From assembly GCA_026008535.1 (NCBI GenBank), contig BRKX01000004.1:42226501-42290500 (forward strand): a DNA stretch of 64,000 bases, written 5' to 3'. Below, in pieces: positions 22,790-32,969 of this stretch. The notes below the pieces were generated by a model, which saw nothing but the letters and a program-made list of their open reading frames with translations, made no database searches and was not told where the DNA came from. This DNA is from Perilla frutescens. Its lineage: Eukaryota; Streptophyta; Magnoliopsida; Lamiales; Lamiaceae. Each line of letters begins with the position of its first letter. Position 1 is the stretch's first letter. Position numbers and translations under genes: made by a program.

Positions 22790-23771
22790 TGTTAGTTTTG
22801 TATACTGGAAGACTTGTCTTTGTATAATTTTCTGATGATATGATGATATGAATTGAAAGTTATTGCAGTCACTATTTGCATTTAGATTATGTTATATAAT
22901 TGTTCTATGCAATGTTCCATATACTTACATTGTAGATGATATGGTGTGGGGAGTCACACGGTAAGATCATATCATTAGAACCTTGTATTGTATTAAAGAG
23001 CTCATGGCTTAGATGGTCATGAACACACCATCGGTACACCGTAGAATAATCTGATGAGTTAGTTTATCTTGACTAACTGATTATTCTAGTACACTTGATA
23101 GTGTATTGAGGAGGATCACGATAGAATACTATTCTCTGTCTCTGACCCATTTAGTGAGAGAATAAAGATCCACAGAGTTCGGGTTCTGAACTCATGTGAT
23201 ATTACCAAGTATATGTATGCGTTGTTTGTTACTTTGAGTTAACAATGGGTGAGATCTTTTTGTAGATCAATAAACTTGATATCTTGGGTAATAACAGTGT
23301 ATGCACGATGTGTCGAGAAGTATGCATGAGCACCGTGTCTTGGTGCGCCAGGTTGATGATGTTCTCTTGAGGAAACACAAGTTCATATTGAAATCCTGTA
23401 GGTGGAATTTATTCCGTATATGAGTAAAACTTGTGTGGTACTACTCAAGGTTTTAGATGTTAATTAATTATAGCTATCAGAGGCTAACATAATTAATTAA
23501 TGAATATTATATCTTAAACACGGAGAATGGCTGAACTAAAGGAGAAAGCATATTCGCAAATATGTATTAAATTGGTAAGTCAGTTTTACTTCTTTAGTGG
23601 AATAAAAGTAAAACTTAATTTATTTAATTTTATCTTAAGTTTATTGGATATTGGATATTAAATAAAATAGTGGGTCAATTTAATATTCTTCTAGATCCCT
23701 GTTGTAGCCCAATATGACTTTAATGGACTGAAGATAGAAGAAGAGATAGAGGCCCAAACCCAGTAGGGTTG
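22790..23771 (+). repeat. 3' LTR of the Copia element, first part
   Basis: Homologous to 14906 onward up to CAGTAGGGTTG, where the nested gypsy-like element begins. About 36 bp present in the 5' LTR just beyond this point, including its TATA-like box, are absent here and in the second part. Confidence 0.93.
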
Positions 23772-25322
23772 TGATAAGTCCATTTATTTCGTGTTTTTAT
23801 GGGCATTTTATCATCTATAAATGTCCTTTATAGTGTGTTTTGAGTTGAAAAGAACTAGGTTACGGTCAGAGGGCATTCCAAGAGTTGAGACTGGCGGAAG
23901 GGGCATTTTATGCCCAGTTATTCACGTTTATCTCACACATATGTTCCTTAGAGGCATAGGGGACTTCTTCAGTATCCATCCCATATTCGGTCGGTGAAGT
24001 GGGCATATCAGATACGGATGGAGCTGACAGATGATGCCGTGCCCACAGTACTCGCACAGACTCGACCACAAGTCAGAATGGGCATTTCTATGAAACCCGG
24101 AAAGTAGTTGGAGGAGAAATGGTGGAAGATAGCTACATATCCGAAGGAGAGTTGGAACTAAGCTGGACTCCTAGAAGGCCCTGCAACAAAGAGATAAGCG
24201 CAATCCCTAAAAAATACGGATTTGATAAAACTGAAGCTTATCCAAACAAATCAGAGAAGGCACGCCGTTCCGGAATTGCAGCAGAAGACTCCCGCCTGTG
24301 GGGGAAACTCCACTTGAAAATGTAACTATTTAAGCAAGTCTAGTCTCTGGAAAAACAATCTTTAGTCAGTCTGAAACAATTCTACATTTGTTATCTCTGC
24401 ATTTTATTGTCCGTACGCTGCTCAGGCAGCCAAAAACAATCCGAAAGGTCTTAAACCTTCGGAACTTAGGTTATGTTTATGCTTCTCAACGTTGGAGTTG
24501 AGCTTTCGCTTAATTAATTCAGTAATTTTTGTTTATTTTATGTCTTTAATTTCTGTAATTTCAATTATGTTTAGCCTTCTCGGCTAGATCTTTAATTCTG
24601 GCATTTGAACAATGAAGTTGGTTTGAGTATAAATCTGGACTCGTGAGCCCAAAATGGGCATAATAATGCATGATAAGTTTCTGTTGATTCTTGAGCCTTA
24701 TTCCACGTGAGTGTGTCTAAAGTGCCCAATGTGGCTGATCACTCGTTAGGTAAAGAGGGCACACCACTATTAATTGAATTGGCGAATCGTGACTGTGTGT
24801 CGGTTGATATAGTAATAAGGGAATTAATGGGGTGTTGTGGGCACAAGAGGAATCAGTTGAACACAACAGATCTGGGTCCGTCTAGGGCACACTGCTGCTT
24901 GTTTGCTTACATCTCTTAGAGAAATCGGGAGGTGGGTAACTGGTTAGGGGTTTAATCGAAGATGAATCACTTTTAAACCTAAAATGAAAGGATGGATGAG
25001 GAGACGCAGAGAGGAATCCGGTCACCATAACTAAATGATCTATCATATATGAAAATCGGTGTACCCATGATCGAGTTATTTCATGTCTAACCAAGTTCTA
25101 GTTCAAATGCCAGAACGTTTTGTTATTTGATAATTTCTTTAGATTCTTTTGCAGATTTAAATTCAGTTTAGTGACAACACCAAATCCCCTTTGTGAATGG
25201 TTACTTGAAGGTGGAATCGCAACAACTCTCTGTGGGATCGACCCGTACTCATTGGCTAGCTACGCTCGCTGTGGGCACAGGAGTTTACAAATATATTTTG
25301 AGCGCGAAACGACCGCGCGTCA
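23772..25322 (+). repeat. 5' LTR of the nested gypsy-like element
   Basis: 1551 bp. The final ~120 bp contain TGTGGGATCGACCCGTACTC, a motif common near the end of Athila/Tat-type LTRs, and end in CGCGCGTCA. A TATA-like CTATTTAAGC lies near 24328. Short ORFs here recur in the 3' LTR and are not genes. Confidence 0.92.
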
Positions 25323-25326
25323 AAAT

Positions 25327-25340
25327 TGGCGCCGTTGCCG
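25327..25340 (+). other. Primer-binding site (tRNA-Asp type)
   Basis: TGGCGCCGTTGCCG, four bases after the LTR, matches the complement of the 3' end of plant tRNA-Asp(GTC), the primer used by Athila-type elements. Confidence 0.88.
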
Positions 25341-25638
25341 CGTCAAAATAAATCCCTTGAAAATAGAGATTCTGAAACAAGGCACTCTGAAGAGATAAAG
25401 TTTGTTCCGATTTTTCAGGGGATAAGGCTTATCCATTAGCATGGGGCATACTGATCCTGGAGACTCCTGGGAATCTGAAGAGTCTTTAGTCAAATCATGA
25501 ATAGTGATTTGTTTTATTATAAAAGCCTTACCCCACAAAATCTCCACTATCACTTTCACTCACCTTTTTCAAAATTGGAACACTCTCTCTCGCTTATTCT
25601 TCTGCAATCCTAATTTCTGAAAAATCTAAAGCTCAACA

Positions 25639-27568
25639 ATGGCGAAAACCAGAGGAAAGAAGGTCACAACCAAGGCTGGACCAAAGGCACGCTTGGAGTT
25701 TGAGACTCCTACTATTTCTGAAGAGCCCGCTCCAGCCAAGGTCATAAAGAAACTCTTTGCCAAGCCCAAGGAGAAGGTTGCGTCTGAGGCAGCCACTTCG
25801 AGCAAACCTTCCAAGGAGACTCCGCCGGAGAAGGAGTCTGCGCCTAAGGTTGAGGTAACGGAGGAAAGTTCTACAACTCCGACTCAAACGGAGCAGCAAG
25901 ATGATAAGGCTACTGTAGATGGCATGCAGGAGGAAGAGGCTACTGAAGAGCCTGAATCAAAGCCTAAAAAAATGGCTGAGAAGAAGAAGGCTAAAAAGCC
26001 AACTAAGGCTCCGACCCCTATGCCATCGGTGGAGATCGAGGACTTGAGGGATGACGAAGAAGGAGAGGAAGTTGAAGGCAAAGAAGAGGATAAAGAAGAA
26101 GGGTACAGAGATACTGATTTGGAAGAAATCGAAGAAATTGAGACTGAGCCACAATCGGAGAAGGTACCGCTTTTTGAACAATAAGAAGAAAACGAGGCAC
26201 CCGCTGACATCAAGAAGCAGGCACTGGAGAAAGCCAAGGAAAAAAGGAAGGTTGGCGAGCCCACTCCAAAGCCAACCGAGCAGACAGAAGTATCCTAGCA
26301 AGGGGATACCGAAGAAGAGCAGGAGCAGCAAGAGACCAGTGCGCCCTCCCAAACTCAGGCAGGCACTGAAGAGCCCTCGGAGGACTCCTCATCCAGGCGA
26401 AGGGTGGGAAAATCTGTGAGCATGAAAGCCGGAGCCAAGCTGGCTGGAGAGGCCTCCTCACGCAAAAGGAAGACTGAAGAGGGCACTTCAGTCTCTGTTC
26501 CCAATAGAGGCAGAGGTGTGGGGAGCCCCACACCAAGCAAGCCCAGCAGTGGCCCGCCACCAGTCAGGGGCATTATAAACTCCAAGGAAGTCCACCGTGA
26601 GTCACTCGCAGCTCTTGGTATAGAGCAGGAGGTAAGAAACTTGTTTACTGCAATTGGTTGGGAGTGTTTTCTGGATATGGAATGTGTGATATTTGCTTCT
26701 CTGTCCTGTGAATTTGTTCAAGATTTAAAAATTAAAGCTGTGAATAAGCCTGCCACATCTACTAGGGTTATGTCTTTTAAATTGCTGGGTAGGAGTTTGG
26801 CTATGTCTGCTGATGATTTAAACATGCTATTGGGCATCGTGACATACTTGGGCCTCCAGGATAAGGAGTATGTCAATGCCGTAACTGTGGTGCCCGACTC
26901 TGCAGAAGGAGTCGATGCAAAATGGGCTGATATTGGGGATGGATCTGTTTATAGAAGCGGATCCACAAAGGGGCATTGTCTTAATAACGATGCTTTGAGA
27001 TTTTGCCATAGAATATTGGCCTATAACTTTTTTGACCGAAAGGATAGCTCTAATTCAATCACTAATCAAGAGCTGTTTATTTTGTGGTGCATGGTGCATA
27101 AAATTAGAATTAATTTCGGCTTTGTGGCCATTGCACATTTCCGGGAGATTAAAACACACCCTAGGCATCGTATTTCTTGTGCCCAATTGATCACCCAAAT
27201 TGCTGTTAGACATAGGCTCCTTGATTTGCATGCTACTGATTTAACCCCCCCTTCCCCGTGAATATTTTGATCTTAATTTTTTAAGGAGAATGCAAGATGT
27301 AGTCAACGATGAGGATGGAAAACCTATTTTCTTTGTGCCGGGGGAAGACCCTTCGAGCATACTTTTGGCAATGGCAGGTTTATCGAGAAAACCATCAGCA
27401 GGGAAGGCACAGCAGAGGGAGCACCCAGTCACGGTGATCATGAGAAGGCTCGAGTTGATCGAGAATGCCCAGTTTCAGACCAATGAAAAACTGACCCGAA
27501 TCGAAGCAGCCCTGAAGGCCTATTTCAAACATGTTGGGTTCTCTCACCTAACGCCTACAACCCACTAA
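25639..27568 (+). pseudogene. Plant-transposon-protein-like ORF of the nested element, broken
   Basis: From ATG 25639 a single frame runs to 27261, with in-frame stops at 26182-26184 (TAA) and near 26296 (TAG). It then shifts by one base in a C-run near 27247-27256, and its C-terminus continues at 27290-27568. The N-terminal ~250 codons are Lys/Glu/Pro-rich and disordered. Then comes a globular region (about 26590-27240: RVMSFKLLGRSLAMSADDLN, LRFCHRILAYNFF, SNSITNQELFILWCMVHKIR, then HPRHRISCAQLITQIA). That order of motifs matches the 'putative plant transposon protein' domain found in Athila/Tat-associated ORFs. The C-terminus (VIMRRLELIENAQFQTNEKL) is a likely coiled coil. Biochemical function is unknown. 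Confidence 0.75.
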
Positions 27569-28733
27569 CCTGGTTCTTTCTGTTCTTGTAGATTAGGTTT
27601 TGTTTTTTTTTGTTTATTCTGTTTTCTTTATTGATTAAGTTGTTTGAGTCTATGTCCACACTTTGCAAGTTGCAAAGTGTGTGGGTGGGTAGTTGAGTCA
27701 AAGCATGCTATTATGTGAATCTGTGTGGGGCATTTCAATTGATAATTCAACTTTAATTGCTTTACAGAAAAATCAGCATGTCCACTTAAGATAGGGATGA
27801 CGAAAGAGTTTAGCATGCCCTGTGAGAATTGAGCCTTAATATTGTATGCCTCATTTTACAGCTTTTTTTCATTCATGAGTGTGAATCATTCTGTGCTTAT
27901 GAGTTCTAGAATTTGCCTCTGTTCTGTGTTTAACTCAGGGAACTGTTGATGCACATGTAGATGAGATAGGCCATGTTTTGCTAAGCCACGAAAATAAAAT
28001 ACTCCCACCAATGACACCGCCCTTGCAGCCCTTTGAGCCTATGAAATGCCTTGGTCAATTCTTTATTTTGGGATGGTTTATATTCAGCCAGGGCATTATA
28101 AAACCTGAAAAGAAAAATGGGAAAGCAGAGCTGTTGTTGGGGAAGCATATATATATATATGAATGGCTAGGAAAGATAGGGGGAAGAAATATATAAAAAA
28201 AAGTGACTAGAAAAAGAAAAAAAAAGGAATCTGAATGAAAAATCCCCCGAGTCTTAAGTGTTCAGAGTGCCCAAAATAAAAAAAATCAGTGCCTAAACAG
28301 GGCATAGTAGGGTAGTGAATAGAAAGAAGCTGGGGAGGGGTCTGTACAAATAATAAAAACCCCTCCCACTTAGAATGCCCACTGTAGTCCAAAAAGACCC
28401 TATTGATACTTATGCATCATGGTTTCTGGAGAATGAACAGCAGAACTTTGGCAAACATATGGGACGAATTCGTACAGAATTGTAGCTAAATTGAGTATAT
28501 ACACTGAGTGAAGAGAGTATGTGAGGAACACCAAGCTAAACTCATTTTTGACCTATTTTTGGTATGCTGAAACTTTGCAATTTTGTTGGATTATCTTTGA
28601 TGTGCCCACACTGAGTAACAGGTTGCATGCTTGTGTCTTGTGTCTGTTTTCTTTTCTCCTTTCTTTTCCTTTATTTTTTCTGGATGCGCTGCACCCCATG
28701 CTTGAGGACAATCATGCTTAAAGTGTGTGGGTA
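27569..28733 (+). other. 3' noncoding region of the nested element
   Basis: No ORF worth calling. It includes a perfect 12-bp inverted repeat with a one-base centre at 27657-27681 (arms CACACTTTGCAA and TTGCAAAGTGTG). A GAGGACAATCATG motif plus AAAGTGTGTGGGTA (28704-28733) abuts the 3' LTR. The same two-part motif occurs in the gypsy element at about 11138-11165. Confidence 0.7.
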
Positions 28734-30288
28734 TGATAAGTCAATTTATTTCATGTTTTTATGGGCATTATATCCTCTATAAATGTCCTTTTTAGTGTGT
28801 TTTGAGTCGAAAAGAACCAGGTTGCGGTTAGAGGGCATTCCAAGAGTCGAGTCTGGCAGAAGGGGTATTTTATGCCCAGCTATTCACGTTTATCTCACAC
28901 ATATGTTCCTTAGAGGCACAGGGGACTTCTTCAGTATCCATCCCACATTCGGTCGGTGAAGTGGGCATATCAGATACGGATGGAGCTGACATATGATGCC
29001 GTGCCCACAGTACTCGCACAGACTTGACCACAGGTCAGAATGGGCATTCCCGTGAAACCAGGAAAGCGGTTGGAGGAGAAATGGTGGAAGATAGCTACAT
29101 ATCCGAAGGAGAGTTGGAACTAAGCTGGACTCCTGGAAGGCGCTACAACAAAGAGATAAGCGTAATCCCTAAAAAATAGGGATTTGATAAAACTGAAGCT
29201 TATCCAAACAGATCATAGAGGGCACGCCGTTCTGAAATTGTAGCAGAAGACCCCCGCATGTGGGGGAAACTTCACTCGAAAATGTAACTATTTAAGCAAG
29301 TTTAGTCTCTGGAAAAACAATCTTTAGTCAGTCTGAAACAATTCTACATTTGTTATCTCTGCATTTTATTGTCCGTACGCTGCTTAGGCAGCCAAAAACA
29401 ATCCGAAAGGTCTTAAACCTTCGGGACTTAGGTTATGTTTATGCTTCTCAACGTTGGAGTTGAGCTTTCGCTTAATTAATTCAGTAAGTTTTTGTTTATT
29501 TTATGTCTTTAATTTCTGTAATTTCAATTATGTCTAGCCTTCTCGGCTAGATCTTTAATTCTGGCATTTGAACAATGAAGTTGGTTTGAGTATAAATCTG
29601 GACTCGTGAGCCCAAAATGGGCATAATAATGCATGATAAGTTTCTGTTGATTCTTTAGCCTTGTTCCATGTGAGTGTGTGTCTGAACTGCCCAATGTGGC
29701 TGATCACTCGTTAGGTAAAGAGGGCACACCACTATTAATTGAATTGGCGAATCGTGACTGTGTGTCGGTTGATATAGTAATAAGGGAATCAATGGGGTGT
29801 TGTGGGCACAAGAGGAATCAGTTGAACACAACAGATCTGGGTTCGTCTAGGGCACACTGCTGCTTGTTTGCTTACATCTCTTAGAGAAATCGGGAGGGGG
29901 TAACTGGTTAGGGGTTTAATCGAAGAGGAATCACTTTTAAACCTAAAATGAAAGGATGGATAAGGAGACGCAGAGAGGAATCTGGTCACCATAACTAGAT
30001 GATCTATCATGTATGAAAAAATCGGTGTGCCCATGTTCGAGTTGTTTTATGTCTAACCAAGTTCTAGTTCAAATGCCAGAATGTTTTGTTATTTGATATT
30101 TTCTTTAGATTCTTTTGCAGATTTAAATTCAGTTTAGTAACAACACCAAACCCCCTTTGTGAATGGTTACTTGAAGGTGGAATCGCGACAACTCTCTATG
30201 GGATTGACCCGTACTCATTGGCTAGCTACGCTCGCTGTGGGCACAGAAGTTTACAAATATATTTTGAGCGCGAAATGACTGCGCGTCA
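28734..30288 (+). repeat. 3' LTR of the nested gypsy-like element
   Basis: 1555 bp, colinear with 23772-25322, with scattered substitutions that are densest in the first 150 bp. Ends GCGCGTCA before the resumed Copia LTR. Confidence 0.92.
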
Positions 30289-30701
30289 GGTGGGGAGTTT
30301 GAAATTCAGTACTGTGAAATCAGCCCCTCTTGTGTTCTCTTTATCTCCACAGATTTCATATCTATCTAGTAGATTTCAGCCCACCCTGAATCTGGATATA
30401 GTCCGGGAATACAACAGAAGATCTTGGAGTAGAATATCTGTGGTGGCTGATTTTTGAGAAGAAAAGGGACACATGTTTCCTCTTCATTCAACAGCAAGAT
30501 TAGATCTTTAATCTTGTCCTCAGACCGTCTGCCATTTATAAGTAATTTGAATTTATGTTTTCCATTTTATTAGATTCGTTTTGCTTTACTTGTTAATTAT
30601 GCTAGACGTGTGATAAACATGCATGTGACATAAAAATATGATTTGCATGAACGTGGATTAATGAACATCCAAATGATCATGAATTCGAAAAAACCCCAAC
30701 A
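30289..30701 (+). repeat. 3' LTR of the Copia element, second part
   Basis: Resumes at GGTGGGGAGTT, matches 15925-16346, and ends CCCCAACA followed by target copy GTATG. Confidence 0.93.
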
Positions 30702-31424
30702 GTATGAATATATTAAAATGAGATAGTTTAAATTAATTATTTAATATTTTTTTATTTTTTAGGACTTCATTTTAATCTTCTCAATTATACTTTGTAAATT
30801 TCCTAAAAAAATATGCTCTGTAAATCAAAATATTAATCTATTCACAATTTTGAAACTATGTACTTATACTATGTCATTATAATTTATAATTTTTTAATCA
30901 GTGCACCACATTATTTCGGTCATTATTTTTAAGAGTTTTTTGTTACTGGTGAACAATATATTTTCTTTTGTAAATTTCGACTATGATCGGTTATATATAC
31001 TTTTAACTATTATAATGACTTAAGAATGATCGGTATTATGATTGCTTGCGGTAAATTCTGCATTTTGGTCTCTTTTTCAACAATAACAGAAATGAAAATT
31101 ATTAACAAAACAATATCTATTTTTTAGGAAAGAATTGAAATTTTAAGTTTGGACTGATTTTCCAATCTCAAAAATCCCGCGTGGCGCGTCGAATGCATGC
31201 ATGCGATAAAGTGTCCAGTGTAGAGAGAGAGAATTTGATTTTTTATCTGGTTATCTTTATTTTTCGGATGGATTAGAGAGAGGGAGATTACAAACCATCT
31301 AATGTTAAATTTACATATTAGTTTTGGAAGTGTAACTAATCTTTTCGCCATTGCTGGTTCTCAATGAATTAAATGTGATGAGAATAAATGGAAAGTGGAA
31401 ACAGGTTTGAGATTGATAAAGTGA
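30702..31424. other. AT-rich spacer
   Basis: No gene, RNA or clear repeat seen. Short ORFs only. Confidence 0.6.
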
Positions 31425-31630
31425 GGATGAAATCTTCTGCTACATGAAATTTGTGCAACACGTGGTATTACACAATTAAATCTATTATTTTTCTTCGATT
31501 TTTAATTTAATTTCAATTTATTGTGCTTTAATTTAATTTTACACTTATTAATTAGGGTTCATCCTACCCAATTAGGGTATATAATTAATTTTTTTATGAA
31601 ATAATTAATTCTTAATTAGAAAATGAAATT

Positions 31631-32559
31631 TGAAAAATAACAATCCGTGCAAGGAGTGTTTTATGTGTACTACTAACAAGTGTTCTACGATATGTTGGGA
31701 ACAGACGCAAGAACAGTAAATAAAAAGTAGTAAATAATGCACAAGATTGGTAACCCAGTTCGGTTAATCAACCTACTCTGGGGAGACTTCACCCAAACTT
31801 GAAGATTCATTTGCTACTCCTTCATGAAGTGTATTTAGGATTTTACACATACAGGACTCCCTCATTATGTCACCCGTTCCTCTTCACGAACTCTTTTGCT
31901 AAACGAAAGCTGTGAGATCCCCTCACAACCGTGACACTAGACTCCCTCTAGCTACCCACAACTTCAACTTACAATCTCTCCTGAGATTGCGTACAAAATA
32001 GATTAATAAAACCCCTCACGTGTTTCACTCAAAACACTTAAAAGCTAGACTACCACGTTGAACAGTTTAGGGAACAACTTCTAGCTAATACATGAATCAC
32101 AAATGAAATGACTCTCAAATAATATTCTAAGAGAATCTAATTAAGTTGTACACCGATTGCAGCAATTAATCGGTCTTCTTATAATCTTCACTTCAAAGGT
32201 ACCGTTAATCCTCCATCGCCGGTTTTGGTAAGTGAATAATGGTTTGTGATCTTCCCAAATGTGTGTAGATGATTTTCTTGTGTAGTAGAGATATTTTCAG
32301 CATGGTATCTATACCACAAGGCAGTCAAACGAACATATCTTGAACTTCCAAACTGGATAACTTCATATTATGAAAACTGTCATTATTAAACTGTTTCTGG
32401 GTATGTCAGAAACATCAGAGCGAACAGTTCTCCAACTGTTCTTCAAAACTTGCACAGCGAAACTTTTATCTTCAGGCACATACCCAAGAACACATTGTCT
32501 TCTATATCTCGCCAAAACAATCCCTAAACAAACTTTAGTACATAACGATGGCACTAACA
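31631..32559 (-). repeat. 3' LTR of the SIRE-like element
   Basis: 929 bp. Compared with 41816-42640 it has about 110 extra bases (around 32430-32540, between GCGAACAGT and CATAACGATG). Followed on the plus strand by the complement of the polypurine tract. Confidence 0.93.
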
Positions 32560-32573
32560 ATCTCCCCCTTTGG
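32560..32573 (-). other. Polypurine tract
   Basis: On the minus strand CCAAAGGGGGAGAT lies directly before the 3' LTR start TGTTAGTG. It is the standard Copia plus-strand primer. Confidence 0.88.
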
Positions 32574-32969
32574 CGTTTATAGAAGACAATAACTCTTAAT
32601 CTGCACATCACATAAATAAACTCCGCAGATCAAAAAAATATCAAAAAGTGATATTTATAAAAACTGTCAGGCATAGTTTTCACTAACTCCCCCTTAATCT
32701 GAGTTGGGGAGTTTCACCAACGTCCATGATCATTGTTTTTGCAGACACAGCTACATTGTCAGGTTGATCAAAAAATATTACAGACCAACAAAAATTAAAA
32801 TGGGGCAAACAAGCATCCCCAGCAGAATATTGTTCAAAAATATAAAACCAATATTTTTTATCAAGAGCACACACGCTCTTTTTTCATCAACAACCTCCTC
32901 ATTTCTTTCTTCTGCATTCTCCTTCATCAGATTCTCTCTCCCTTAATGTCGGCTATAAATGGCAAAGAG

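Larger units (their letters stand above)
23772..30288 (+). mobile_element. Non-autonomous gypsy-like LTR element nested in the Copia 3' LTR
   Basis: 6.5 kb with LTRs 23772-25322 and 28734-30288, both starting TGATAAGTC and ending GCGCGTCA. The primer site is tRNA-Asp type. The internal region (3.4 kb) holds one broken ORF and no protease, RT or integrase. A purine-rich AAAGTGTGTGGGTA precedes the 3' LTR. Flanks GGTTG (left) and GGTGG (right) are a target duplication with one mismatch at best. It resembles large plant retroelement derivatives that rely on enzymes from Athila/Tat-like partners; that dependence is inference. Confidence 0.9.
14906..30701 (+). mobile_element. Complete Copia retrotransposon, decayed, with nested gypsy element
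   Basis: The 5' LTR is 14906-16346 and the 3' LTR 22790-23771 plus 30289-30701. Both begin TGTTAGTTTTG and end CCCCAACA. The 5-bp target duplication GTATG is at 14901-14905 and 30702-30706. Primer site, long leader, gag, pol and polypurine tract come in Copia order (protease/integrase before reverse transcriptase). Over the first ~320 bp the LTRs differ by roughly 3-4% by eye. A second LTR element (23772-30288) sits in the 3' LTR. A solo LTR of the same family lies at 34167-35590. Confidence 0.95.

Noticed and set aside
24707..24919. 70-codon ORF, with a near-identical copy at 29678-29884
   Set aside because: Both copies lie at the same place in the two LTRs of one element, so this is LTR sequence, not a gene pair.
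25884..26585. Several long minus-strand ORFs with Ser/Leu-rich products
   Set aside because: They are antisense shadows of the Lys/Glu-rich plus-strand ORF at 25639.
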